From Azospirillum brasilense (lineage in GTDB: Bacteria > Pseudomonadota > Alphaproteobacteria > Rickettsiales > UBA3002): DNA of 6,877 nucleotides. The stretch is from the NCBI GenBank assembly GCA_003241645.1, contig QFOX01000082.1, forward strand, positions 1-6,877. Direction: 5' to 3'. The translations under genes and the position numbers were made by a program. Below are positions 1-6,642 of the stretch, piece by piece (position 1 is the first letter of the stretch; each line of letters begins with the position of its first letter). Under the pieces are notes generated by a model that was not told the origin of the DNA, searched no databases, and saw only the letters and a program-made list of their open reading frames with translations.

Positions 1-4
1 GGCA

Positions 5-32
5 TTGCGCGCAAGCACTGGAATGCTATAAC
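5..32 (+). promoter_or_regulatory. Possible sigma-70-type promoter of the bamD operon
   Basis: TTGCGC (5-10) is followed by a 16-bp spacer and TATAAC (27-32), which matches TATAAT in five of six bases. The -35 box matches TTGACA only in its first three bases. Six bases separate the -10 box from the bamD ATG, so transcription would begin at or next to the A of the start codon and give a leaderless mRNA. No convincing Shine-Dalgarno sequence precedes the ATG, which fits. A promoter further upstream, outside the window, could also drive the operon. Confidence 0.35.
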
Positions 33-38
33 GGCGGC

Positions 39-857
39 ATGAACATGCATTCCCGCCGAGCCCTTCGTGTGACCGCCAGCGTGCTGGCGCTGCTTCTTGT
101 TGCCGCCTGTGGCGAGGACGAGGACGATATCGACGTGCTGGCGCAGAAGAATGAATCCGTGCAGGAGCTGTATGGCAAGGCCAGCCAGAGTTTCAGCGAG
201 GGCAAATACAAACCTGCCATCGAGCAGTTCGAGGAAGTTGAGCGCCAGCACCCCTATTCGCCATGGGCGGCGCGCGGGCAGGTGATGGCGGCCTATTCCG
301 CCTACCGCGCGGGTGAATACGACGACGCGGTCGCCATCCTCGATCGCTTCGTGAAGCTGCACCCCACCCACACCAGCACGCCCTATGCCTATTACCTGAA
401 GGCGCTGAGTTACTACACCCAGATCACCGATGTGGGGCGCGACCAGAAGACCACGCAATACGCGCGCGACGCGCTGCGCGAAGTGGTGGAGCGCTACCCC
501 GATTCCGATTACGCGCGCGATGCAAAGCTGAAGCTCGACCTGACCGACGATCACCTCGCGGGCAAGGAAATGGAGATCGGCCGCTACTACCTGAAGCGCG
601 ACGAATACATCGCTGCGAGCAACCGCTTCAAATACGTGGTCGATGAATACCAGACCACCAGCCACACCGCCGAGGCGCTGCACCGGCTGGTGGAGGTGAA
701 TTTGCGCCTTGGCCTGAAGGACGAAGCGAAAAAATACGCCGCCGTGCTGGGCCATAACTTCCCCGGGTCGGACTGGTATAAGTTCAGCTACGAGATGATG
801 AAGGGCAACCTCTCGCCCGAAGAGAAAAAGAAATTCACCGATTACCTGATCCCGTAA
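39..857 (+). CDS. bamD: Outer membrane protein assembly factor BamD (ComL), lipoprotein
   Basis: BamD is the essential lipoprotein of the BAM complex that, together with BamA, folds and inserts beta-barrel proteins into the outer membrane; it works on the periplasmic face. The 272-residue product starts with a short basic segment and a hydrophobic stretch (residues 11-23) ending in a lipobox V21-A22-A23-C24, so Cys24 should be lipidated. Gly follows the Cys, not the Asp that retains lipoproteins in the inner membrane, and then comes an acidic run (25-32). The rest is TPR-like helical repeats with BamD-type sequence: HPYSPWA at 71-77, YPDSDYA at 153-159, and the GKEMEIGRYYLKR segment at 175-187. 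Length is close to the roughly 245 residues of E. coli BamD. ATG 39 gives a complete signal peptide; ATG 45 (residue 3) would also work. recN follows after 12 nt. In alphaproteobacteria bamD commonly lies between lpxC and recN, so lpxC is expected just left of the window. Confidence 0.96.
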   Translation: MNMHSRRALRVTASVLALLLVAACGEDEDDIDVLAQKNESVQELYGKASQSFSEGKYKPAIEQFEEVERQHPYSPWAARGQVMAAYSAYRAGEYDDAVAILDRFVKLHPTHTSTPYAYYLKALSYYTQITDVGRDQKTTQYARDALREVVERYPDSDYARDAKLKLDLTDDHLAGKEMEIGRYYLKRDEYIAASNRFKYVVDEYQTTSHTAEALHRLVEVNLRLGLKDEAKKYAAVLGHNFPGSDWYKFSYEMMKGNLSPEEKKKFTDYLIP

Positions 858-869
858 CGAGTAGGCGCG

Positions 870-2522
870 ATGCTGACGCATCTTTCCATCCGCAACATCC
901 TGCTGCTGAAAAGCTGCGACATTGATTTCGCGGCGGGCCTGAACGTGCTCACCGGCGAGACGGGCGCGGGTAAATCGATTTTGCTGGATGCGCTGGGGCT
1001 GGTGCTTGGCGAACGCTCCGATGCCGGGCTGATCCGCAGCGGCGAAACGCAGGCAAGCGTCAGTGCCGAATTCGACATCACCGCCAACCGCGCCGCGCAG
1101 GCGCTGCTGGCCGAGCTTGGCTTCGAGCCCACCGACATGCTCATCGTGCGGCGCACCGTGCAGGCTGATGGCAAGAGCCGCGCCTTCGCGAACGATGCAC
1201 CGGTGAGCGTGACTGCGCTGAAGCGTTTGGGCGAATTGCTGGTGGAACGCAACGGCCAGCACGACCAGCGCGGCCTGATGGATAGCAAGACCCACCGCGC
1301 GCTGATCGACGAAGCGGCGGGCAACGCGGCGCTGCTGCGCGCCACCGCTGAAGCTTTCGCTGCGTGGCGTGACGCGCGCAATGCCTATGCGCTGCTGCAG
1401 GAGAGCATGAAAAGCTCGGCCGGTGAGGAAGAATGGCTGCGCCATTTGGTGCGCGAGCTCGACGCGCTCGACCCGCAGGAAGACGAAGAAACACAACTGG
1501 TGGAAACCCGTGCCGCCGCGCAGGCGGCGCGCCAGTCCATCGCCCAGCTGCAACAGGGGCTTGAGCCGCTGCAGGCGCATGGTGGCCTTGCGTTGCTGTT
1601 GCGCCAGTCGGTGCGCGCGTTGCAGAAAGCCCCCGGCGATGCGGCTACCCCCATCATCGATGGGTTGGAGCGCGCCGAGGCTGAATTGGAAGAAGCCATG
1701 GTGGCGCTGGAGCGGTTGATCGACGCGGCGGATCTCGACCCCGCGGCGCTGGAAGCGGCGGAAGACCGGCTGCACAGCCTGCGCGCCGCCGCCCGCAAAT
1801 ACAACACGGCGGTGGCCAACCTGCCGGATCTGCTGGCCAGCTCGCGCAGCAAGCTGAACCAGATCACCAATTTTGACGCCGAAGAAGCGCGCCTTCGCCG
1901 CGCGGTGGATGATGCGCGCGCAGCCTATCTGCAACAGGCGCAGGCGCTGTCGGCCAGCCGTACGAAAGTAGCCAAGAAACTCACGGCCGATGTGGCCAAG
2001 GAACTGGCCTCGCTGAAAATGGCGAGCACGCAATTGCGCGTGCAGCAAACCGTGCTGCCCGAGCAAAGCTGGGGCGAAGCCGGGCACGAGCTGGTGGCGT
2101 TCGAAGTGGCGACCAACGCCGGGCAGGCCTTCGGTGCCATGAACAAAGTCGCATCCGGCGGTGAGCTTTCGCGCCTGCTGCTGGCGCTGAAAGTGGTGCT
2201 GCGCGGTGCCGCCGCAAGCACCGCCATTTTCGACGAGATCGACACCGGCACCGGCGGTGCCGTGGCCGAAGCGATCGGCCTGCGCCTGCGCAAGCTGGCG
2301 GAAAAAACACAGGTGCTGGTGGTGACCCACCAGCCGCAGGTGGCCGCGCAAGCCGCGCACCATCTGTTCATTGCCAAGGCGGGCACCAAGCAGGTGGAAA
2401 CCACCGTGCGCACGCTGGATGAACCCCAGCGCCGCGAAGAGCTGGCGCGCATGATGTCCGGCGCGACCATTAGCGACGAGGCGCGCAAGGTGGCCAGCAA
2501 ACTGCTGCAGGCGGCCTCGTGA
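870..2522 (+). CDS. recN: DNA repair protein RecN (SMC-like ATPase)
   Basis: RecN is a cytoplasmic SMC-family ATPase recruited to double-strand breaks, where it supports RecA-dependent recombinational repair. The 550-residue protein has near-canonical length (E. coli about 553). The N-terminal ATPase lobe carries Walker A GETGAGKS (29-36) and the sequence LDALGLVLGERSD, typical of RecN. The middle, roughly residues 160-375, is Ala/Glu/Arg-rich and predicted to be coiled coil, shorter than in true SMC proteins. The C-terminal lobe has the ABC signature ASGGELSR (428-435), Walker B with D455-E456 in TAIFDEIDTG, and the switch His487 in VVTHQPQVAAQA. All ATPase motifs are intact. The start is ATG 870, twelve bases after the bamD stop, with only a weak purine-rich GAGTAGG upstream. 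The stop codon overlaps the ligA start. No LexA-type operator was seen in front of it, as expected for an internal operon gene. Confidence 0.96.
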   Translation: MLTHLSIRNILLLKSCDIDFAAGLNVLTGETGAGKSILLDALGLVLGERSDAGLIRSGETQASVSAEFDITANRAAQALLAELGFEPTDMLIVRRTVQADGKSRAFANDAPVSVTALKRLGELLVERNGQHDQRGLMDSKTHRALIDEAAGNAALLRATAEAFAAWRDARNAYALLQESMKSSAGEEEWLRHLVRELDALDPQEDEETQLVETRAAAQAARQSIAQLQQGLEPLQAHGGLALLLRQSVRALQKAPGDAATPIIDGLERAEAELEEAMVALERLIDAADLDPAALEAAEDRLHSLRAAARKYNTAVANLPDLLASSRSKLNQITNFDAEEARLRRAVDDARAAYLQQAQALSASRTKVAKKLTADVAKELASLKMASTQLRVQQTVLPEQSWGEAGHELVAFEVATNAGQAFGAMNKVASGGELSRLLLALKVVLRGAAASTAIFDEIDTGTGGAVAEAIGLRLRKLAEKTQVLVVTHQPQVAAQAAHHLFIAKAGTKQVETTVRTLDEPQRREELARMMSGATISDEARKVASKLLQAAS

Positions 2523-4582
2523 GCGCGGCCTCGCCGAAGGATGAGATCGCCCGCCTAAGTGCCGAGATCCGCGCGCACGACGCACGCTATTACCAGCAGG
2601 ATGCACCGAGTATTTCCGACGCGCAGTACGATGCGCTGCGCCAGCAGCTGGAAACGCTGGAAGCGGCGCACCCCGAACTGGTGCAGCCCGACAGCCCCAC
2701 GCAGACCGTGGGCGCCAGCGCGGCCGAAGGTTTCGGCAAGGTCACGCACCGCGTGCCCATGTTGTCGCTGGCGAATGCATTCAGTCGCGACGATGTGGAG
2801 GATTTCATCGGCCGTGTGCGCCGTTTCCTTGAGCTGCCCGACGACGCGGAAGTGGCACTGGTATGCGAACCCAAAATTGACGGGCTGTCCTTCAGCGCCC
2901 GCTTCGAGCAGGGAAAACTCGTGCAGGCCGCCACCCGCGGCGACGGCATGGTGGGCGAGGACATCACCGCCAACATGCGCGCGGTGCAGGGCTTCCCCAC
3001 CAGCTTGCAGGGCGCACCGGACGTGCTCGAGGTGCGCGGTGAGGTCTATATGCGCAAGGATGATTTCGCGGCCCTGAATGCTGCGCAGGAAGCGGCGGGG
3101 AAGAAGATCTTCGCCAACCCACGCAACGCCGCGGCGGGCTCGCTACGCCAGCTGGATGCAGCCATTACCGCGCAGCGCAAGCTGAGCTATTTCGTGTATA
3201 GCTGGGGCGAGCTGAGCGCGCCGCTGGCCGACACGCAGCATGGCAGCATCGAGCGATTGGCACAGTGCGGGTTCCACACCAACCCGCGCACGGTGCTGTG
3301 CGAAAGCAGCGACGCGCTCGTCGCGCAATACGACGCCACGCAAGCCGAACGCAGCGCCTTGCCCTACGACATTGACGGCATGGTGTATAAAGTGAACCGG
3401 CTGGATTGGCAGCGCCGGCTGGGGCAGGTGGCGCGCGCGCCACGCTGGGCCATCGCGCATAAATTCCCGGCCGAGCAGGCCGTCACGCGCATCGAAGGCA
3501 TCGATATTCAGGTGGGGCGCACCGGCGCGCTCACGCCGGTGGCGCGGCTGGCGCCGGTGAATGTGGGCGGTGTGCTGGTCAGCAACGCCACCTTGCACAA
3601 TGCCGATGAGATCGCTCGGCTTGATGCGCGCGTGGGCGACCATGTGGTCATCCAGCGTGCGGGCGACGTGATCCCGCAGGTGGTCAGCGTGCGCACCGAC
3701 ATGCCGCGTGGCGCGCATGCCTACATCTTCCCCACCGAATGCCCCGCCTGCGGCAGCCATGCCGTGCGCGACGAGGGCGAGGTGGTGGTGCGCTGCACCG
3801 GGGGGCTGGTCTGCCCGGCGCAGGCGCTGGAGCGGTTGCGCCACTTCGTCAGCCGCGACGCGATGGACATCGAGGGGCTCGGTGAAAAACAGATCGAAGC
3901 ATTCCTGCGCGAAGGGCTCATTCACAGCCCCGCCGATATTTTTACGCTGGAGGCGCGCGACGCGCAGTCGCTGGCGCGGCTGAAGAACCGCGAGGGCTGG
4001 GGCGAAAAATCAGCACAGAAATTGTTTGCGGCGATCGATACGGCGCGCGGGCAAAGCCTGCCGCGTTTCATTTTCGCGCTGGGCATTCGCCATATCGGCG
4101 AGGAAACCGCCAAGCTCATTGCCCGCCATTACGTGAGCCTTGCCGCATGGCTCAAGGCGATGCGCGCACTCGCCGCGGGCGATGCCGCCACACGCGCCGA
4201 ACTGGGCAGCATCGATGGTATCGGCGATGCCGTGCTGGATGCGCTCAGCGCATTCTTCGCCGAAGCGCATAACCAGCAGATGCTGGAGGCGCTGGTTGCG
4301 CAACTGCGCATTCCCGATTACCAGCCCGTGGTGCGGCAGGATTCCGCCATCGCCGGCAAGACCGTAGTGTTCACCGGCACGTTGGCGCGGCTTGGCCGCA
4401 AGGAAGCCAAGGCGCATGCCGAATCGCTGGGCGCGAAGGTGGCGGGAAGCGTTTCCAAGAAAACCGATTACGTGGTAGCGGGCGCGGATGCCGGCTCGAA
4501 ACTGAAAGACGCGCAAGCGCTGGGCGTGAATGTGCTCAGCGAAGATGCGTGGATCGAATTGACAGGATGGACCAATGCATAA
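2519..4582 (+). CDS. ligA: NAD+-dependent DNA ligase LigA
   Basis: LigA seals nicks in DNA during replication and repair, using NAD+ as the adenylate donor. The 687-residue product has the full domain set. The N-terminal Ia domain contains the YY and YD-ALR residues of the NMN site. The nucleotidyltransferase domain has the adenylated lysine K119 in KIDG (119-122), the NPRNAAAGSLRQLD motif from N200, DGMVYK (286-291) and K315 in AHKFPAEQA. An OB fold follows, then a four-cysteine zinc finger (C408, C411, C426, C432), tandem helix-hairpin-helix repeats (about 440-590), and a C-terminal BRCT domain (about 608-684, starting near AGKTVVFTGTL). Length is close to E. coli LigA (671). The start is GTG 2519, which shares GTGA with the recN stop and keeps the N-terminus of normal length; re-initiation by ribosomes finishing recN is likely. 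The 3' end carries the ribosome-binding site and start codon of prmA. No key residue is missing. Confidence 0.97.
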   Translation: MSAASPKDEIARLSAEIRAHDARYYQQDAPSISDAQYDALRQQLETLEAAHPELVQPDSPTQTVGASAAEGFGKVTHRVPMLSLANAFSRDDVEDFIGRVRRFLELPDDAEVALVCEPKIDGLSFSARFEQGKLVQAATRGDGMVGEDITANMRAVQGFPTSLQGAPDVLEVRGEVYMRKDDFAALNAAQEAAGKKIFANPRNAAAGSLRQLDAAITAQRKLSYFVYSWGELSAPLADTQHGSIERLAQCGFHTNPRTVLCESSDALVAQYDATQAERSALPYDIDGMVYKVNRLDWQRRLGQVARAPRWAIAHKFPAEQAVTRIEGIDIQVGRTGALTPVARLAPVNVGGVLVSNATLHNADEIARLDARVGDHVVIQRAGDVIPQVVSVRTDMPRGAHAYIFPTECPACGSHAVRDEGEVVVRCTGGLVCPAQALERLRHFVSRDAMDIEGLGEKQIEAFLREGLIHSPADIFTLEARDAQSLARLKNREGWGEKSAQKLFAAIDTARGQSLPRFIFALGIRHIGEETAKLIARHYVSLAAWLKAMRALAAGDAATRAELGSIDGIGDAVLDALSAFFAEAHNQQMLEALVAQLRIPDYQPVVRQDSAIAGKTVVFTGTLARLGRKEAKAHAESLGAKVAGSVSKKTDYVVAGADAGSKLKDAQALGVNVLSEDAWIELTGWTNA
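4564..4567 (+). promoter_or_regulatory. Ribosome-binding site of prmA inside the end of ligA
   Basis: AGGA lies seven bases before ATG 4575 and is embedded in the last codons of ligA. It is the clearest Shine-Dalgarno match in front of any gene in this window and supports ATG 4575 as the prmA start, overlapping the ligA stop by eight bases. Confidence 0.6.
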
Positions 4583-5459
4583 CCCCTTTGCACAAACCCC
4601 GCAGCCGCAGCAGATCACTGTGCAAGGCGCGTCCAACGTGCTCGACATTATCGAGCTGATGGCCGAGGACGAGGCGTGGGCCATCACCCGCCCGGTGCAG
4701 GCCACGACGCCGCAGCTGGTGCTGTTCGCTGACCCCGCAAAGGCAGACGCGCTGATCGCCATGGCTGAACGGATTGGCGAGCAACAGAACGCACCACTGA
4801 AGATCGACCGGCTGCAGCTGGAGCCGATCGATTGGGTGAAGCAGGTGCAGAAGGATTTTCCCGCCTTCACACTGGGCCGGTTCTATGTGCATGGCAGCCA
4901 CGTGAAGGAACCGGCGCCGAAGAACACGTTTCCGTTACTCATTGACGCAGCCGCCGCTTTCGGCACCGGCGAGCATGCCACCACCGCGGGCTGCCTGCTG
5001 GCGCTGGAGCGCACGCGCAAGCAGCGCGCGCACGTGCCCGAGCTGCTGGATATGGGCTGCGGCACGGCCATCCTCGCCATTGGCGGGGCGTATCTGTGGC
5101 CGCATGCGCGCATCGCTGCGTGCGATAACGACGCCGTGGCGGTGGAGGTGAGCGCCGTGAACCTGAAGGCCAACCGCGTGGCCAACCGCAGCCATGCATG
5201 GGTAAGCAACGGCTACCGCCATGCGCGGGTGCGCCAAAAACAGTACGATGTCATTGTGGCGAACATTCTGGCCAAACCGCTCATGCGCATGGCGCGCGAC
5301 GCCGTGCCGTGCCTGAAACCGGGTGGCACGCTGATCCTTTCCGGCTTGTTGAACCATCAGGAAGCAATGGTGCTCTCGGCGCACCGCGCGCAGGGGCTGT
5401 ATCTGTCGCACCGGCTGCGCCGCGGCAAGTGGAGTGTTTTAGTGCTTAAGAAGCGCTAG
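4575..5459 (+). CDS. prmA: Ribosomal protein L11 methyltransferase PrmA
   Basis: PrmA is a cytoplasmic SAM-dependent enzyme that trimethylates ribosomal protein L11. In this 294-residue product an N-terminal substrate-recognition domain (about 1-100) precedes the segment LGRFYVHGSH, the PrmA hallmark AFGTGEH (128-134), SAM motif I in LDMGCGTAILAI (D159, G161, G163), the acidic ribose-binding region ACDND, and the catalytic-loop motif NILA (230-233), followed by CLKPGGTLILSGLL. Length matches E. coli PrmA (293). The N-terminal domain departs from the E. coli sequence, as in other alphaproteobacteria to my knowledge, while the methyltransferase core is standard. ATG 4575 overlaps ligA by eight bases and has an AGGA site, so translation is probably coupled. 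The last codons, AAG AAG CGC, form the left arm of a hairpin whose loop holds the TAG stop. prmA is the last gene of the rightward unit and converges with the leftward gene ending at 5574. Confidence 0.95.
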   Translation: MHNPFAQTPQPQQITVQGASNVLDIIELMAEDEAWAITRPVQATTPQLVLFADPAKADALIAMAERIGEQQNAPLKIDRLQLEPIDWVKQVQKDFPAFTLGRFYVHGSHVKEPAPKNTFPLLIDAAAAFGTGEHATTAGCLLALERTRKQRAHVPELLDMGCGTAILAIGGAYLWPHARIAACDNDAVAVEVSAVNLKANRVANRSHAWVSNGYRHARVRQKQYDVIVANILAKPLMRMARDAVPCLKPGGTLILSGLLNHQEAMVLSAHRAQGLYLSHRLRRGKWSVLVLKKR

Positions 5460-5470
5460 GGCGCTTCTTA
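5447..5470 (+). terminator. Hairpin overlapping the prmA stop codon, probable terminator
   Basis: A perfect 10-bp inverted repeat, TAAGAAGCGC (5447-5456) and GCGCTTCTTA (5461-5470), flanks the four-base loop TAGG (5457-5460). The prmA stop codon TAG sits in the loop. It lies at the end of the rightward operon between convergent genes, where a terminator is expected. The following bases (TCGTTGCTTCG) are not a true T tract, so intrinsic termination may be weak and the hairpin may mainly protect the 3' end of the mRNA. Confidence 0.5.
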
Positions 5471-5492
5471 TCGTTGCTTCGCACATCGGCAT

Positions 5493-5580
5493 ACTGCCTA
5501 GCGCTACGCGCCGCTCCGCGGGCTCATGGCTGGCGCGGCCTACTGACCGCGCGCATACAATCCTATTCAACTGCTAGCGC
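5493..5580. repeat. Near-identical short direct repeat in the convergent intergenic region
   Basis: ACTGCCTAGCGC (5493-5504) and ACTGCTAGCGC (5570-5580) differ by a single extra C. The core CTAGCGC also occurs inverted as GCGCTAG at 5453-5459, in the prmA-end hairpin. The second direct copy contains the TAG stop of the leftward gene. The copies are short and could be coincidental or the trace of a small duplication. Confidence 0.35.
5533..5552. other. Small GC-rich inverted repeat between convergent genes
   Basis: GCGCGG (5533-5538) and CCGCGC (5547-5552) can pair around an eight-base loop. It lies 21 bases beyond the stop of the leftward gene. No T tract follows on either strand, so it is at best a weak terminator or 3'-end structure for that gene; no better terminator for it is visible. 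Confidence 0.25.
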
Positions 5581-6542
5581 GTCTGTTGCGGCTGTTGTTC
5601 GGGGCCGCGGGCGGGCAGCTGTTCCTGCGCACGCACCATCTCGGGTCCGGTGGGAATCGGCGCTTCTTTCATGCCCGCATTGGCCATGACCTGACCCGCC
5701 TGCTGCACTTCGCGCAGCACGTTCGCCGGTAATTTCGCTTCGATATATTCCGCGATCTTCTGCATCATGCCGCTGGTGAAGCGGATGGATTTTTCTACCA
5801 GACCCTGCGCGGGGGCGGCGGTCTGTTCGGTGGCGATCGGTTGTTTTGCCGCTTCCGTGGCCGCTGCAGGTTGCTGCGCCGGTTGGGGCTGTGCGGCCTG
5901 CGTGGGCACGCTGGCGAGCATTTGCATCAGGTCCTGCGCGGCGGCGCTGGGTGCGGCCGCAGCGGCGGCCGGGGCAGGCGCTTGCGCCGTGAAGGTGGGA
6001 ATCGGTGCGGGTGCGCCCTGCTGGGGGGCGTTGCCCAGCAAATGTTCCTGCATCTGCGCGATGTTGGGTGCAACGGTGACCGGAATAGAAAGCGCGGCGG
6101 CGACGGGCGCGACGTAGGTTTCTACGGCAGGTGCAGGGGGCATGGCGGGGGCGGGGGCAGGTGCGGCCTCCGGCGTGGGCGCGCCATACAGCGCGGCGGC
6201 GTTCTGCTGGTCCAGCAGGGCCTGGTCGGTCGCCATCTCGCTGATCTGCTGGGTCTGGTAGGCGAGCTTTTGTTCTTCTTCCTGCGCGGTGGGTTTGCTG
6301 CCGCCGCTATCGCCCGCGATCACGCCGTTCAGGCGGCGCAGTGTTTCCGGCCCGGCCACGCCGTCGGCATGCAGGCCGTTCATGGCCTGGAAATGCGTAA
6401 CGGCATTGACGGTCGTGCCATCGTAGAAGCCGTTGACCTGATCCTCGCTGAAGCAGTTCACCATGGCAAGACGGCGCTGCAATTCGCTGACGAAATCGCC
6501 CGAATCCCCGAATTTCAGCGTGATATTGGATGGCAGGAACAT
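5574..6542 (-). CDS. Unrecognised protein: N-terminal peptidoglycan-binding_1-like domain, Ala/Pro/Gln-rich linker
   Basis: I do not recognise this 322-residue protein as a named family. Residues about 8-73 look like a peptidoglycan_binding_1 domain: LKFGDSGDFVSELQRRL, then GFYDGTTVNAVTHFQ, then GLHADGVAGPETLRRLNG, which matches the three-helix pattern of that fold. Residues 86-118 are charged and Gln-rich and probably helical. Residues 120-248 are dominated by Ala, Pro and Gln and probably disordered, apart from short hydrophobic islands at 160-170 and 203-211. A predicted amphipathic helical segment covers about 248-290 (LVEKSIRFTSGMMQKIAEYI, then a Val/Gln-rich helix), followed by a Pro/Gln-rich tail. 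No signal peptide, lipobox or membrane segment is visible. An in-frame TAA lies three codons upstream of the ATG, so a longer N-terminus from ATG or GTG is excluded. No catalytic domain is present. The gene stands alone, cut off from the dksA-like gene by a terminator. Binding to peptidoglycan is an inference from the domain; the lack of an export signal leaves it open whether the protein ever meets the wall. Confidence 0.8.
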   Translation of the reverse strand: MFLPSNITLKFGDSGDFVSELQRRLAMVNCFSEDQVNGFYDGTTVNAVTHFQAMNGLHADGVAGPETLRRLNGVIAGDSGGSKPTAQEEEQKLAYQTQQISEMATDQALLDQQNAAALYGAPTPEAAPAPAPAMPPAPAVETYVAPVAAALSIPVTVAPNIAQMQEHLLGNAPQQGAPAPIPTFTAQAPAPAAAAAAPSAAAQDLMQMLASVPTQAAQPQPAQQPAAATEAAKQPIATEQTAAPAQGLVEKSIRFTSGMMQKIAEYIEAKLPANVLREVQQAGQVMANAGMKEAPIPTGPEMVRAQEQLPARGPEQQPQQTR

Positions 6543-6548
6543 GGGCAG

Positions 6549-6576
6549 AGTTTACCGATAAATGCGGTGGGCACAA
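6549..6576 (-). promoter_or_regulatory. Possible promoter of the peptidoglycan-binding-domain gene
   Basis: On the minus strand TTGTGC (6576-6571), a 16-bp spacer and TAAACT (6554-6549) lie directly after the dksA-side terminator and six bases before the ATG at 6542. The matches are weak (three of six and four of six). However, the gene needs its own promoter, because the terminator upstream should block read-through, and only about 40 bases are available. The layout would give a leaderless mRNA; no Shine-Dalgarno sequence is seen before the ATG. Confidence 0.3.
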
Positions 6577-6582
6577 ACCATA

Positions 6583-6615
6583 AAAAAGAACGCAAGGGAC
6601 GCTTGCGTTCTTTTT
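6583..6615 (-). terminator. Strong bidirectional rho-independent terminator after the dksA-like gene
   Basis: A 14-bp perfect inverted repeat (6583-6596 with 6602-6615) has a nine-bp core, GAACGCAAG / CTTGCGTTC, a five-base loop, and A5/T5 flanks. On the minus strand the stem ends in a run of T, as required downstream of the dksA-like stop 27 bases away. On the plus strand it also ends in five T, so it can act in both directions. Confidence 0.9.
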
Positions 6616-6642
6616 CCGGGTATCGACGTTTTTACGCCGCGA

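Noticed and set aside
1..38. Coding sequence of an upstream gene such as lpxC at the left edge
   Set aside because: Thirty-eight bases are too few to support a gene. The stretch looks like promoter or intergenic sequence; lpxC is only expected from gene order.
842..1381. 179-codon minus-strand frame opposite recN
   Set aside because: Ser/Ala/Arg-rich shadow of the RecN N-terminal ATPase lobe; no independent start signals or domain.
1925..2500. 191-codon minus-strand frame opposite the recN C-terminus
   Set aside because: Covers the conserved RecN signature and Walker B on the other strand; low-complexity translation with no family match.
3143..3925. 260-codon open frame on the minus strand inside ligA
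   Set aside because: It lies wholly opposite ligA, which is intact and has all its motifs. The translation is His/Ala/Arg-rich with no recognisable domain, as expected of a GC-rich antisense frame.
4010..4870. 286-codon open frame on the minus strand across the ligA/prmA junction
   Set aside because: It is opposite two well-supported genes, has no family resemblance, and its sequence composition is that of a shadow frame.
5474..5689. Small plus-strand frame after prmA (non-ATG start)
   Set aside because: It starts just after the prmA hairpin, has no ribosome-binding site, and runs antisense into the leftward gene; composition is Ala/Arg-rich with no motif.
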